Below are positions 8,932-17,994 of a stretch of DNA of 64,000 nucleotides, piece by piece. The stretch spans positions 58,885-122,884 of the forward strand of contig CAWHYZ010000006.1 in assembly GCA_963833605.1 (NCBI GenBank). The letters are read 5' to 3'. This DNA is from JAFAXD01 sp963833605. Lineage in GTDB: Bacteria > Pseudomonadota > Alphaproteobacteria > Rhizobiales > Xanthobacteraceae. Each line of letters opens with the position of its first letter. The stretch's first letter is position 1. Position numbers and translations under genes: made by a program. The notes beneath the pieces are model-generated. The model ran no database searches. It had not been told where the DNA came from and worked only from the letters and a program-made list of their open reading frames with translations.

Positions 8932-9918
8932 ATGTTAAAAACAACACGGCGACAATTTCTCACCGCGACCGCGGCGCTGGCGGCACCTTCCGCGATCGGT
9001 CTTGCACGGCCGGCGCTGGCGCAGCGCTGGCCGGCGCAGGACATCCATTTCGTCACCGGAACCGCGGCAGGGAGCGGTGGCGACGTTATCGTACGTTATT
9101 TCGCCGAAAAGGTCCGTCCTCTGGCAGGCCGGACCATCATCGTCGAGAACCGTGTCGGAGCACTCGGCAACATCGCCGTCGAATATGTCGCGCGCTCCAA
9201 GCCCGACGGTTACACGATCCTGATCTGGGGTGGAGGCAACACGGCCAGCATGATGGCGCTACGGAAAAATCCGCCGATCGACGTAGTAACTGCGTTGCAG
9301 GTTGCGGCGACGATCAATCGGCAGGCCTTCATGTTCGTCGTCGATGCCAAGACGCCGTACCACACACTCGATGATCTCACCAAGACGATGCTCGCGAAAG
9401 GCGATAAGGCGAGTTACGCGACAAGCAACCATGAGGCAACGGTGATGGGCGAGATCTACAAGCAAAGGACCGGCGTGACGGCCGTCGAAGTCCCCTACAA
9501 AATCGCGGCTGACACGCTCAACGATATTTTCTCCGGCGCGGTTGACTACGCCATCCATAATCCCGTGCTCGCGCTGGCTCAGAGAAATCAGGGAAAAATG
9601 CGCATCCTGGGCGTGGGCGCCGACGAGCGGTTTCAGTCAGTTCCGGACATTCCGACCATGGCCGAGCAAGGCGTTCCGATGAATGTGATCGGATGGTGGT
9701 CAGCGACCGTTCCGGCCGGGACGCCAAAGAACATTGTCGACCAGATCAACAAGTGGTTTGTCGACATCGAGAGCACTGAGGAGACCAAGAAATTCCTCAG
9801 CAATCTCGGCGGTGACCCGCTGATCAAGACGCCCGAAGAGGCACAGGCGATGCTCGTGAAGGATGTCGAGAATTGGCGCGAGTACGTGCGCATCGCCAAA
9901 ATCACGCCGCAAAATTGA
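8932..9918 (+). CDS. Tripartite tricarboxylate transporter receptor (Bug/TctC family), Tat-like leader
   Basis: A second Bug receptor, about 328 residues, diverged from its neighbour at 7901. ATG 8932 is preferred over GTG 8908 because GGGAGGA lies at 8920-8926. The leader TTRRQFLTATAALAAP has a twin-arginine look, so it may be exported folded by Tat. Family features include DIHFVTGTAAGSGGDVIVRYFAEKV, ENRVGALGNIAVEYVAR and VPYKIAADTLNDIFSG. No TctAB partner is seen. Possible Tat export together with orphan status suggests it may act with a distant transporter or a sensor. Confidence 0.85.
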   Translation: MLKTTRRQFLTATAALAAPSAIGLARPALAQRWPAQDIHFVTGTAAGSGGDVIVRYFAEKVRPLAGRTIIVENRVGALGNIAVEYVARSKPDGYTILIWGGGNTASMMALRKNPPIDVVTALQVAATINRQAFMFVVDAKTPYHTLDDLTKTMLAKGDKASYATSNHEATVMGEIYKQRTGVTAVEVPYKIAADTLNDIFSGAVDYAIHNPVLALAQRNQGKMRILGVGADERFQSVPDIPTMAEQGVPMNVIGWWSATVPAGTPKNIVDQINKWFVDIESTEETKKFLSNLGGDPLIKTPEEAQAMLVKDVENWREYVRIAKITPQN

Positions 9919-10041
9919 GTTTGGCGGGAAAGACCCTTGGGCGTTGTTCCTCGTTTGGCGAGGCCTGGCGGGAACGTCACCGGCTTTACGCGCCTTTCGA
10001 GTTCCGCCTGAGCGCAAAATGGCTAGAATTGCTTGCCCAGG

Positions 10042-10093
10042 CCGTGCGGCACCCGCACGGGAACATGCTGCAGGGATCCTGCACACGTGCAGG
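10042..10093. promoter_or_regulatory. Two strong inverted repeats upstream of the cyclase gene
   Basis: CCGTGCGG, a CAC loop and CCGCACGG form a perfect 8-bp stem at 10042-10060. CCTGCAC, AC and GTGCAGG form a 7-bp near-continuous palindrome at 10078-10093, followed by TTTT. They lie 40-90 bases before the cyclase start. They may be a terminator for the receptor genes or an operator or attenuator for the cyclase; the sequence alone does not decide. Confidence 0.4.
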
Positions 10094-10131
10094 TTTTCAC
10101 GAAATAAGATACCGTTGGTCAGAAATTATTG

Positions 10132-12028
10132 ATGAAAGCGTTCCGTTTGGAAAAGCACGAGCACGTCGAGCGCAAACTCGCCGCGATTCTAGCTGCGGAC
10201 ATCGTCGGCTATAGCCGCCTGATGGGGGCCGACGAGATCGGAACTCTGCGGGCGCTCAAGGCTGTCCGCAAGGAGCAGGTGGATCCCGCAGTCGCTGCCT
10301 ATGGCGGACGCATTGTCAAAACCACGGGCGACGGGCTGCTGGCGGATTTTCCCAGCGTCGTCGAGGCCGTCGCCTGCGCCGTTACCATTCAGCGCAAGAT
10401 GATCGAACGAAACAGCGGCGTTGCGGACGAAAAACGCATCGTCTTCCGTGTCGGCATCAATATCGGCGACATCATCATTGACGGTAACGATATTTTCGGC
10501 GACGGCGTGAACATAGCCGCTAGGCTTGAATTGATCTGCGAGCCGGGCGGACTGTGCATCTCCGATACCGCGTACGAGCAGGTCCGCGATAAGCTGCCGT
10601 TGACGTTCGCCGACGGCGGTGAGCAGCAGGTCAAGAACATCGTCAGACCGGTTCGCGTCTTCGCCCTAGCGCCGCATGCGATCGTTGAGGCGCCAGAATT
10701 ATCGCCCGGTCGCGTCATACCGGCCAAAGCGCGCAAGCGTGCAATTCTTGCAGGCCTGCTGGCGCTCGTGCTGGGTGCTACCAGCGCGGCCGCTTGGTGG
10801 ACCTTGCGTCACGGCGCGCCCTTGGCACCTCCGACCGGATCTGCCCCCCGAACACCAAGCACGGATGTGCGTCCATCGATCGCCGTGCTGCCACTGGTGT
10901 CCCTCGCGGATGCCGCAAATGAGGATTACTTCGCCGACGGTCTGACCGAAGACGTCATTTCCGCGCTCGGGCGATTTTCGGAGTTCGTTGTCCGCTCCCG
11001 TAACGCCGTCTTCTCCTACAAGGGCAAAAATCCGCGGCCCGAAGATGTCGGCCGGGATCTTGATGTGCGCTACATCGTGGAGGGCAGTATCCGCCGCAGC
11101 CCTGAGCGCATTCGCATTTCGATTCGTCTGACCGATGCCACACGCGGCGCGTTGCTATGGTCCGAAAACTATGACGTCGCGCCCAAGGATATATTCTCGG
11201 TCCAGGACGATATCACCCGCCGCATCGCCGGCATGCTCGCGAGTCGCCTGACTAATCTGGAACTGGCAAAGCTTGCCAGCAAACCACCAAGCAGTCTGGA
11301 GGCCTACGACATTGTCCTGCGGGGCCGCGATCTCTTGGGGCGCGTCAATCGTTCCGCCAACTCGCAGGCGCGCGCGCTGTTCAAACGCGCCATCGAACTC
11401 GATCCCGGCTATGCCCCCGCCTATATCGGGTTGGGACGAGTTCGAGCTGAACGGCGTTTTGCAAGGATGGACTGCGGATCCTGAAGCGGCGTTGCAGCGC
11501 GCCGAGGATCTCGGCCGCAAAGCTATCGCCATCGATTCGACGAATGGGGGCGCGCACGCGCTGCTCGGCAGCACCTATATCCGCTATGCCGACTACGATC
11601 GCGCGCTGGACGAAATGCGGCGTGCGGTCGAGCTTAACAACAGCGATCCTGATGCCTATGCCGGGCTGGCGACGGCGCTGCTCTGGGCCGGCGATGTCGA
11701 TGCATCGGTGAAGGCTTTCGAGACCGCCGGTAGACTTGGTCTCAACCTCACGGTGAACAAGTCGTTCATCCTCGGGATCGCTTATCTTCTCAGCGACCGG
11801 AGCTCCGATGCGATCCGCACGCTCGAAGGCAACAAGACCGACGTCTACTCGAATGCGATCCTGGCGGCGGCCTACGCCGAAGCCGGGCGGCAAGCCGATG
11901 CCGCGAGGCAAGCCGAGACGGTGCGGGGATTAAACGCGCACTTTGACAGCGCCGACTTCGGCTCGCTTCTGCGCCGGCCGGAATTGCGCGCGAAGCTCGC
12001 CAGCGCGCTGGCGAAGGCGGGGTTATAG
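10132..12028 (+). pseudogene. Class III adenylate/guanylate cyclase with TolB-like and TPR regions, frameshifted
   Basis: The N-terminal cyclase homology domain (about residues 15-185) has AAILAADIVGYSRLM and KTTGDGLLADF with the metal aspartates and FGDGVNIAARLE. A membrane span (ILAGLLALVLGATSA) follows near 205. Next come a TolB-like domain (PSIAVLPLVSLADAANEDYFADGLTEDV) and TPR repeats. The first frame stops at 11484 with an unlikely tail after AYIGLGR. The next frame continues the family sequence (ELNGVLQGWTADPEAAL) to a stop at 12028. A one-base-type shift therefore lies near 11430-11445. Whether it is real or an assembly error cannot be told. If intact it would make cAMP or cGMP at the membrane. 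Confidence 0.8.
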
Positions 12029-12036
12029 TTTGTGCG

Positions 12037-12495
12037 CTACCGTGCCGCGCGAAGCTTCTGCCAATTCTCGCCGGCCTTTTCGACGATACCGGCCGTGTGT
12101 TGCTGGAATGCCGGCACCCCGGGTTTGCCAGAAAATACGTAAAGTTTGCCATTCGTGATTGTCCAGGCCTCCGGATCGGCCTCGACCTTGCGGCCGCGTG
12201 AGAGTTGCACCGCGCAGTAGCCGTCGAACTGCGGTGCGTAACGCTCGGGGTCGGCGGCAAAGCGGGTCTGGTGCTCGGCGCTCTTGAACCAGTAGGTGGT
12301 ATCGTCGAAGGCGAAGGTGAATTCGCTCGATCCCTTCTCCGGTTTGCCATCGGTGAAATATGAGATCGGGTCGTAGCCCTTGAGCGCAACCCGCTTGCCC
12401 GCGCCCGACGGCTCGTTCTGCGCCCACGCACTGCCGCCATAAAACCCAAAAGCCACGGCCGCAAAGACGAAAGAGCGCCGTGAAAGATAGCCCAT
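12037..12495 (-). CDS. YHS domain-containing exported protein
   Basis: About 152 residues. The ATG at 12495 (complement) has AAGGAGG just upstream and is preferred over earlier starts. A signal peptide (MGYLSRRSFVFAAVAFG to SAWA) is followed by a YHS-like domain: VALKGYDPISYFTDGKPEKGS, YWFKSAEHQTRFAADPERYAPQFDGYCA. YHS domains are thought to bind metal, and stand-alone exported forms are common and poorly understood. It converges tail to tail with the cyclase gene (8-base gap). Function unknown. Confidence 0.82.
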   Translation of the reverse strand: MGYLSRRSFVFAAVAFGFYGGSAWAQNEPSGAGKRVALKGYDPISYFTDGKPEKGSSEFTFAFDDTTYWFKSAEHQTRFAADPERYAPQFDGYCAVQLSRGRKVEADPEAWTITNGKLYVFSGKPGVPAFQQHTAGIVEKAGENWQKLRAAR

Positions 12496-12563
12496 GATTT
12501 CCTCCTTGCAAAATTGGCAGACAGAGCCAGCACACAATTTAAGGCGAATGGCTCAATCTCAAA

Positions 12564-12695
12564 TTATAGCGTACACGGAACGCCGGGTAAGTCTTCGCGG
12601 TTGGAGCCATTCATCACCGTCGCCGCCATATAGGCCCCGTCGCCAGACATGGCGACACCTTCAGGCGTCTGGCCAACGCTGATGGTGTCGATGAC
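12564..12695 (-). pseudogene. Remnant of a YVTN-type beta-propeller protein
   Basis: On the minus strand the frame encodes VIDTISVGQTPEGVAMSGDG followed by AYMAATVMNGSN. This is the hallmark of one blade of a YncE/YVTN beta-propeller repeat protein. There is no start, and the frame becomes unrelated upstream (shadow of the RraA gene). It is the 3' end of a gene whose remainder has been lost. It lies between the YHS gene and the RraA gene. Confidence 0.55.
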
Positions 12696-12747
12696 CCGCG
12701 GCGACGAGCCACCCCGGCCAACACATCCGCCATCTGCCCAGGTCCAG

Positions 12748-13473
12748 CTACGCGTTGGTTGGAAGATCGGCCACTGCGGTGCCGCGCTCGATTTCGCCAA
12801 CCTTGGCCTCTTCCTTGCCGTGCTTGTCCAAGGCGAGCCGCAACACCTCCGCGGCGCGATCCTTCGGAATGAAGCAAACGCCGGTATCGTCGGCGAGCAC
12901 GATGTCACCCGGCGAAACGCGTACGTCGCCGAGCTGAATGTCGCCGTTGATTTCGACCGTCTCGATCCGCCATTTTCCGGTGAGAGGTGTGACCTCCGTC
13001 GACCAGATCGGATAGCCGACGCGGCGCGAGTGGGCGATGTCACGGATCCCGCCAAACACGATCGCGCCGACTTCCCCCTGGCGATGCCCTGTTTGCGCCG
13101 AGATGCCTCCCATGTTCGAAACGCCGGCGACCCCGTCGATCACGATCACGTCGCCGCGTTGTGCCAGATTGTGAGCTTCGAACTCCGCCATCTTGTTGAC
13201 GTGGCGTTTGGCGGCCTCGTAGACGTGCTCGCGCGCCACCGTATTGCGGACCGTGAGCGCCGGTCCGACGATCGTTGCTCCGGCAATTGTCGGACGGAGA
13301 ACCGATGCGCCGATGATGCCGGTGATCCCCAGTTCATCCATGATGTCGGAAATGATCCCGGTCGCATCGTGGAGGGATCTGAACCCCGCAATGAGGCCGG
13401 CGGGTGGTCTGGGGATCTCCATCAGGCGGATACGATCGCGGGCGATCTTTCCAGTCAGCTTCTTTTCGGTCAT
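12748..13473 (-). CDS. RraA-like protein / HMG-type aldolase family
   Basis: A 241-residue member of the RraA/MenG-like fold, which includes 4-hydroxy-4-methyl-2-oxoglutarate aldolases. Seen: DIMDELGITGIIGASVLRPT near the N-terminus, GDVIVIDGVAGVSNMGG, then GAIVFGGIRDIAHSRRVGYPIW with the Arg-Asp pair used for pyruvate binding. The residue where many aldolases have Glu/Asp after RDxx is His here. That fits members of other specificity. The protein is not the RNase E inhibitor itself, which is shorter. Neighbouring aldolase and FAH genes suggest a role in carboxylate breakdown. Confidence 0.8.
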   Translation of the reverse strand: MTEKKLTGKIARDRIRLMEIPRPPAGLIAGFRSLHDATGIISDIMDELGITGIIGASVLRPTIAGATIVGPALTVRNTVAREHVYEAAKRHVNKMAEFEAHNLAQRGDVIVIDGVAGVSNMGGISAQTGHRQGEVGAIVFGGIRDIAHSRRVGYPIWSTEVTPLTGKWRIETVEINGDIQLGDVRVSPGDIVLADDTGVCFIPKDRAAEVLRLALDKHGKEEAKVGEIERGTAVADLPTNA

Positions 13474-13771
13474 GTCGGGCCGCTCGTGTGCTCGCGTTGA
13501 ACGAGCCGTTCTAGCAGGCTGCCGAAAAAACCGCTTGGGTCGTGCGCAAACCCAGCCGCGCCAGAAGGTCGAAAATGACGGTAAGTCAGAGGGTTACCCA
13601 TATATGCGGTGAACCAGGCGAGCGCACGACGCAAGCTCCTGTTTGGCGCCAGCGCGGGAACGCTGGTGCCGCACGCGCGTCGCCGGGTCGAGCCGCCCTT
13701 GCACCGCTTGCTCGGTTCCGCTTTCCTGCCGGGGTCCACACACTCAGCTCAACCATAATGAGGAAACGTCC

Positions 13772-14581
13772 GTGTCCCTTGCCGACATCCGCCATGAGCT
13801 TGCGATTGCCAACCGCATGTGCGCCCACGAGGGCGTGATCGATGCCTTCGGCCATCTCAGTGTGCGCCATCCGTCCGATCCCGGCCGCTATCTGCTCTCG
13901 CGCTCGCGTTCGCCCGAGTTGGTCGAGCCCGATGATCTCTACGAGTTCACGCTCAACTCCGAACCGGTCACGCCGCCGACGGTGACGATGTATTCGGAGC
14001 GCGTCATCCATGGCGAGATCTACAAGGCGCGACCGGACGTGGTCGCGGTCTGCCATCATCACTCGCCCGCAATGCTGCCGTACTGCATCACCGGCGAGCC
14101 GTTGGTCGCCGTCTATCACCTGGGTGCGGTGATCGGCGCGCGCGTTCCGTTCTGGGATAGCCAAAACGAGTTCGGCGACACCAATCTCCTGGTGCGGACG
14201 CCGCAGGAGGGCGCTTCGCTGGCGCGCGCGCTCGGCGACCACAACATGGTGCTGATGCGCCGGCATGGCGCGACGGTCGTCGGCGGCGGCCTGCGCGAGC
14301 TCGTGTTCCGCAGCATCTATGGGTGCCGCAATGCCGAGTATCAGACGAACGCCAAGCTCATGGGCAAGATCGGCGCCCTCACGCCGGGCGAGGTGGAGAT
14401 GGCCGGCAAGCTGCATCAGCAGCCCAACACCGTGGCGCGGGCCTGGGAATATTGGATGACACGGCTCGCGAAACGCGGCGCCATGCCGCCGCGCGGGCGC
14501 GTGGCGGCTGCCCGCAAACCCGCAGCAGCACGTAAACCGGTGGCGACAAAAACCAAGCAAACCAAAGGAAAACGCCGATGA
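13772..14581 (+). CDS. Class II aldolase/adducin family protein
   Basis: About 269 residues, starting at GTG 13772 behind a GAGGAAA site. The aldolase II domain is complete. It has DAFGHLSVRHPSDPGRYLLSR, ERVIHGEIYKARPD, VCHHHSPAMLPYC with zinc-binding histidines and the later MLMRRHGATVVG-type His motif. The Lys/Ala/Arg-rich tail (residues 240-269) is extra. The family covers fuculose-phosphate-type aldolases and decarboxylases on sugar acids or 3-oxo acids. It overlaps the next receptor gene by ATGA, so its substrate may be imported by that system. Confidence 0.85.
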   Translation: MSLADIRHELAIANRMCAHEGVIDAFGHLSVRHPSDPGRYLLSRSRSPELVEPDDLYEFTLNSEPVTPPTVTMYSERVIHGEIYKARPDVVAVCHHHSPAMLPYCITGEPLVAVYHLGAVIGARVPFWDSQNEFGDTNLLVRTPQEGASLARALGDHNMVLMRRHGATVVGGGLRELVFRSIYGCRNAEYQTNAKLMGKIGALTPGEVEMAGKLHQQPNTVARAWEYWMTRLAKRGAMPPRGRVAAARKPAAARKPVATKTKQTKGKRR

Positions 14582-15534
14582 AACGATCAACCACGCTGGC
14601 AGCATTGGGGCTGGTTGCATGCTCATTCGCGCAGCCGGCGTCTGCCCAGGACACACTTAAGCTTGCGATCGGGCAGATCAACAACTGGGAAAATCAGGCG
14701 CCGACGCTCGGCCAGGACGCCGGCATCTTCAAGAAATTGAACCTGGTGTTGGAGAACTTCGGCACGGCCGGCGCGGGCGAAACGATCCAGGCGGTGATAT
14801 CCGGTAGCGCCGACATTGGCGCTGGCGTTGGGCTGGCCGGGGCGATGCGCGCGTTCTCCAAGGGCGCGCCGGTGCGCGTCTTGCTGCCTGCCTTCACAGG
14901 CACCAGCGATCTCTATTGGTACGTCAAGGCGGACTCGCCGATCAAATCGCTCAAGGATGCGACCGACAAGAACACCGTTGCTTATTCGACCAGCGGCTCG
15001 TCCTCCAACAACATCGTGGTGGCCTTCGTCGAGGAACTCGGGTTGAAAGCAAAGCCGACTTCGACCGGCGGTCAGCCCGGCACTCTCACCTCGGTGATGA
15101 CCGGGCAGATTGACATTGGCTGGGCGGCGCCGCCCTTCGGCGTCAAGGAACTCAACGAAGGCAAGATCCGGATCATCGCGCGCGGTTCCGACGTACCCTC
15201 GCTGCGGGGCCAGACGGTGCGGTTGCTGATCGCCAATGCGGACGCGCTCGCGGCCAAGAAGGACGCGATGCTGCGTTTCGTGAAGGGTTACCGCGAGGCG
15301 GTCGATTGGATGTATTCCGACCCGGCTGCGGTCGCGATGTATGCCAAGAAGACCGACACCTCGCCGGACATCGTGCGCCAGTCGATCGCCGACTTTCAGC
15401 CCAAGGCGACCATGCAGACTGACGCGCTCGCCGACCTCGACGGCGCCATGCGCGACGCTGTGAAGCTCAAGTTCCTGGAGAAGCCGTTGACCCCCGACCA
15501 GCTCAAGGTGTTCGTGCAGATCCCGCCGAGGTGA
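14578..15534 (+). CDS. ABC transporter substrate-binding protein (NMT1/SsuA-like)
   Basis: A periplasmic receptor of 318 residues. The signal peptide ends at QPASAQ; the mature start DTLKLAIGQINNWENQAPTLG is followed by AGIFKKLNLVLE and SGSADIGAGVGLAG, the pattern of NMT1/THI5-like and SsuA-like receptors. Such proteins bind sulfonates, nitrate, taurine or pyrimidine precursors. No matching permease or ATPase follows; the gene is coupled to the class II aldolase gene upstream. The ligand is unknown. Confidence 0.85.
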   Translation: MKRSTTLAALGLVACSFAQPASAQDTLKLAIGQINNWENQAPTLGQDAGIFKKLNLVLENFGTAGAGETIQAVISGSADIGAGVGLAGAMRAFSKGAPVRVLLPAFTGTSDLYWYVKADSPIKSLKDATDKNTVAYSTSGSSSNNIVVAFVEELGLKAKPTSTGGQPGTLTSVMTGQIDIGWAAPPFGVKELNEGKIRIIARGSDVPSLRGQTVRLLIANADALAAKKDAMLRFVKGYREAVDWMYSDPAAVAMYAKKTDTSPDIVRQSIADFQPKATMQTDALADLDGAMRDAVKLKFLEKPLTPDQLKVFVQIPPR

Positions 15535-15572
15535 GCGTCGGCGACGGTGTGGTCTGATGGTGATGTTGGCCA

Positions 15573-15727
15573 CATCTCCCCGCTTGCGGGGAGATGGTCG
15601 GGGTGAGGGGGCGTCGCCGCAGTTCCGAGTGCTCGGAAAGTCCTCCTCACCGGATTTCTCGCTGCGCTCGAAATCGACCCTCGGATCGTAGCCCGAGAGC
15701 AGGCTCTCTCCCCGCAAGCGGGGAGAA
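15573..15727. repeat. Rhizobiales-type intergenic repeat with paired CCCCGC hairpins
   Basis: The gap 15535-15874 has no gene. At 15573-15596 CATCTCCCCGC and GCGGGGAGATG form a perfect 11-bp stem with a TT loop. At about 15706-15726 a second hairpin, TCTCCCCGC-AA-GCGGGGAGA, closes the element. Between them is GGTGAGGGGGCGTCG-type sequence. This matches the widespread short repeat families between genes in Bradyrhizobium and relatives (from memory, not searched). It may act as a terminator for the receptor gene. Confidence 0.6.
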
Positions 15728-15874
15728 GCACCGCCTGGGGCGCCTCCTTGCCAAAAAGTAACGCTGTGCCGCAGTTCCCGCCGGTACGGGTTTCCGCTAG
15801 GTTCCTCTCCAGCCGCCGGGCCGGGGCGAGGCCCAGCCCCCAAAACACATGAATCCAGTCCAGAGAGGAACCCA

Positions 15875-17107
15875 ATGACATCGCTCCGCCACATCAGGAT
15901 CAACCGACGCACGCTGCTCGCGGGCACCGCAGCGGCGAGTGCCAGTCTCGCTATGCCGGCGATCGTGCGCGCCCAAGGCGGCCCGCTGAAGGTCGGCTCG
16001 CTGCTGCCGCGCTCGGGCGTACAGGCGCTGATTGGACAGGACTGCCAGCGCGCCGTCGAGCTCGCCCCGCCGATCCTCAAGAGCCTCGGCCTGCCGGAAA
16101 TCACGATCATGAACGCCGACACCGAAACGAGCGTCGACGTGGCGCGCTCACGGGCGGAGCGCCTGATCAACGAGGGCGCCCAGATGCTGGTCGGGGCGTT
16201 CGATTCCGGCCAGTCGAGCGCGATCGCCCAGGTCGCCGAGCAGAAGGGCATCCCGTACGTGGTCAACATCGCAGCGGCGCCGCCGATCACCGAGCAGGGC
16301 TACAAGTTCGTGTTTCGCAACTTCCCGACCGCGCCGATGATTCTCACCGACGCGTTCAACAACCAGAAGGAAGTGTTCGAGACCGCGGGCGCGGCGCCCA
16401 AGACGGTCGTGCTGCTGCATGTCAATGACACCTTCGGCGTGGCGATGCTGCAGGGCATCAACGCGATGATGCCCAAGTTCAACATGCCCTACACGATCGT
16501 CGAGAAGATCGCTTACGATCCGGCGGCGCGCGACCTGTCGGTTGAGGTGGCCAAGGCCAAGGCGACCGGCGCGGACGCGGTGCTGGTGGTGAGCCGCCTC
16601 AACGACGCGATCCTGATGACGCGCGAAATGGTCAAGCAGCGCTGGAGCCCGATGGCGGTGCTGAGCATGGGACCGGGCTGGAACGAGAACGACTATTTCA
16701 AGACCTTGGGCAAGCTGGCGAACGGCCCGATGAGCTTCATCCCGTGGTACGATCCCACGAAAAAGTTGAGCAAGCAGCTGGTCGCGGCGCTGGCCAAGGC
16801 TTATCCGGATCTCAACCTGAACGAAAAGCACGTCTACACGTTCGAGGCGCTGTTGGTCGCGGCCGACGCCTTCAAGCGCGCGGGATCGACCGATCCCAAG
16901 GCGATGGTCGAAGCCATCCGCAAGACCAATATCACCGACAATGTCAGCATCGGCCCCGGCATTTCGTTCAACGAGAAGGGTCAGAACGACAAGCTCAAGA
17001 ATGCGGGCATCCAGAATCGGGATGGCAAATTCGTCACGCTCGCGCCCAAGGCCGCAGCCGATGCCAAGCCCGAGTTGCCGATGACGCCCTACGACAAGCG
17101 CGCCTGA
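15875..17107 (+). CDS. Branched-chain amino-acid-type ABC receptor (LivK-like)
   Basis: A 410-residue periplasmic protein, first gene of a five-gene liv-type operon. The leader RRTLLAGTAAASASLAMPAIVRAQ looks Tat-like. The mature domain has KVGSLLPRSGVQALIGQD, SRAERLINEGAQMLVGAFDSGQS and ISFNEKGQND near the C-terminus, as in type I periplasmic binding proteins (Peripla_BP_6). These bind leucine-type amino acids, but many bind aromatic acids, urea or amides. AGAGAGGAA lies before ATG 15875. Exact ligand not known. Confidence 0.88.
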   Translation: MTSLRHIRINRRTLLAGTAAASASLAMPAIVRAQGGPLKVGSLLPRSGVQALIGQDCQRAVELAPPILKSLGLPEITIMNADTETSVDVARSRAERLINEGAQMLVGAFDSGQSSAIAQVAEQKGIPYVVNIAAAPPITEQGYKFVFRNFPTAPMILTDAFNNQKEVFETAGAAPKTVVLLHVNDTFGVAMLQGINAMMPKFNMPYTIVEKIAYDPAARDLSVEVAKAKATGADAVLVVSRLNDAILMTREMVKQRWSPMAVLSMGPGWNENDYFKTLGKLANGPMSFIPWYDPTKKLSKQLVAALAKAYPDLNLNEKHVYTFEALLVAADAFKRAGSTDPKAMVEAIRKTNITDNVSIGPGISFNEKGQNDKLKNAGIQNRDGKFVTLAPKAAADAKPELPMTPYDKRA

Positions 17108-17121
17108 AGGCGCGCGCGTAG

Positions 17122-17994
17122 GTGCCGCTCTCGGTCTACCTCAACGTTGCCGTGGGCGGGGCGCTGACCGGCCTCGTCTACGGGTTGATGGCGCTCGGCC
17201 TGTCGGTGATTTTCGGCGTCGTGCGTGTGGTCAACTTCGCCCACGGCGAGATGATGACGATCGCGATGTATATCGCGGTCGTCCTGTTCGCCGCGCTCAA
17301 GCTCGATCCGCTGGTCATGATGCTGCCGATCGCGGCGGTGCTGTTCGCGTTCGGCTACGTGCTGCAGGCGGGGCTGATCAACCCGTTCATCAACCGGCCC
17401 GAGCACAGCCAATTCATCCTCATGGTCGCGGTCGCGTTGATCATCGTCAACGTGTTGCTGATCGGGTTCGGGCCTGACGCCCGCAGCGTCCAGACGAGCT
17501 ACGCGTTCGACAGCTACCAGATCGGGACGCTGATCATCGACGCCACCAAGCTTTACGCCGCTGGTGCGGCGGTGGTCGTTGCGGCGGCGCTGTTCGCTTT
17601 CTTCCGCTTCACCCGGGTCGGACAGGCAATCCGGGCCTGCGCCGACAACTACACCGGCGCGCTGGTGGTCGGGCTCGACGTGAAGAAGCTCTACGCGCTC
17701 ACCTTCGGGATCGGCGCCGCCTGCGTCGGAGCCGCCGGCCCGATGCTGCTTCTGCTCAACGACGTTTCGCCGGTGGTTGGACCGGCCTACACCCTGCTGG
17801 CCTTCGTCATCGTGATCACCGGCGGGCTCGGTTCCCTGCCCGGTGCGCTGCTTGGCGGCGTGCTGATCGGGTTGACCGAGGCGATGGCCGGGCTCCTGTT
17901 CACGCCCTCGGCCAAGAGCATGTTCGCGTTCGCGATCCTGGTTATCGTCCTGCTGCTGCGACCGCAGGGCATTCTTGGAAAGCGCGCCGCATGA
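17122..17994 (+). CDS. livH: Branched-chain amino-acid-type ABC permease LivH
   Basis: A hydrophobic protein of 290 residues with about eight membrane spans. It has the LivH hallmarks GLVYGLMALGLSVIFGVVRVVNFAHGEMM at the N-terminus and the C-terminal GGLGSLPGALLGGVLIGLTEA loop that contacts the ATPases. The start is GTG 17122, 14 bases after the receptor stop with a weak ribosome site, so it may depend on coupling. The stop overlaps LivM (ATGA). It forms the inner-membrane channel with LivM. Confidence 0.9.
   Translation: MPLSVYLNVAVGGALTGLVYGLMALGLSVIFGVVRVVNFAHGEMMTIAMYIAVVLFAALKLDPLVMMLPIAAVLFAFGYVLQAGLINPFINRPEHSQFILMVAVALIIVNVLLIGFGPDARSVQTSYAFDSYQIGTLIIDATKLYAAGAAVVVAAALFAFFRFTRVGQAIRACADNYTGALVVGLDVKKLYALTFGIGAACVGAAGPMLLLLNDVSPVVGPAYTLLAFVIVITGGLGSLPGALLGGVLIGLTEAMAGLLFTPSAKSMFAFAILVIVLLLRPQGILGKRAA

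Noticed and set aside
13500..13771. Transposase remnant or gene between RraA and the class II aldolase
   Set aside because: Open frames are short and without a recognisable family; only the 3' part of one frame is the 5' extension of the aldolase gene, whose real start is GTG 13772.
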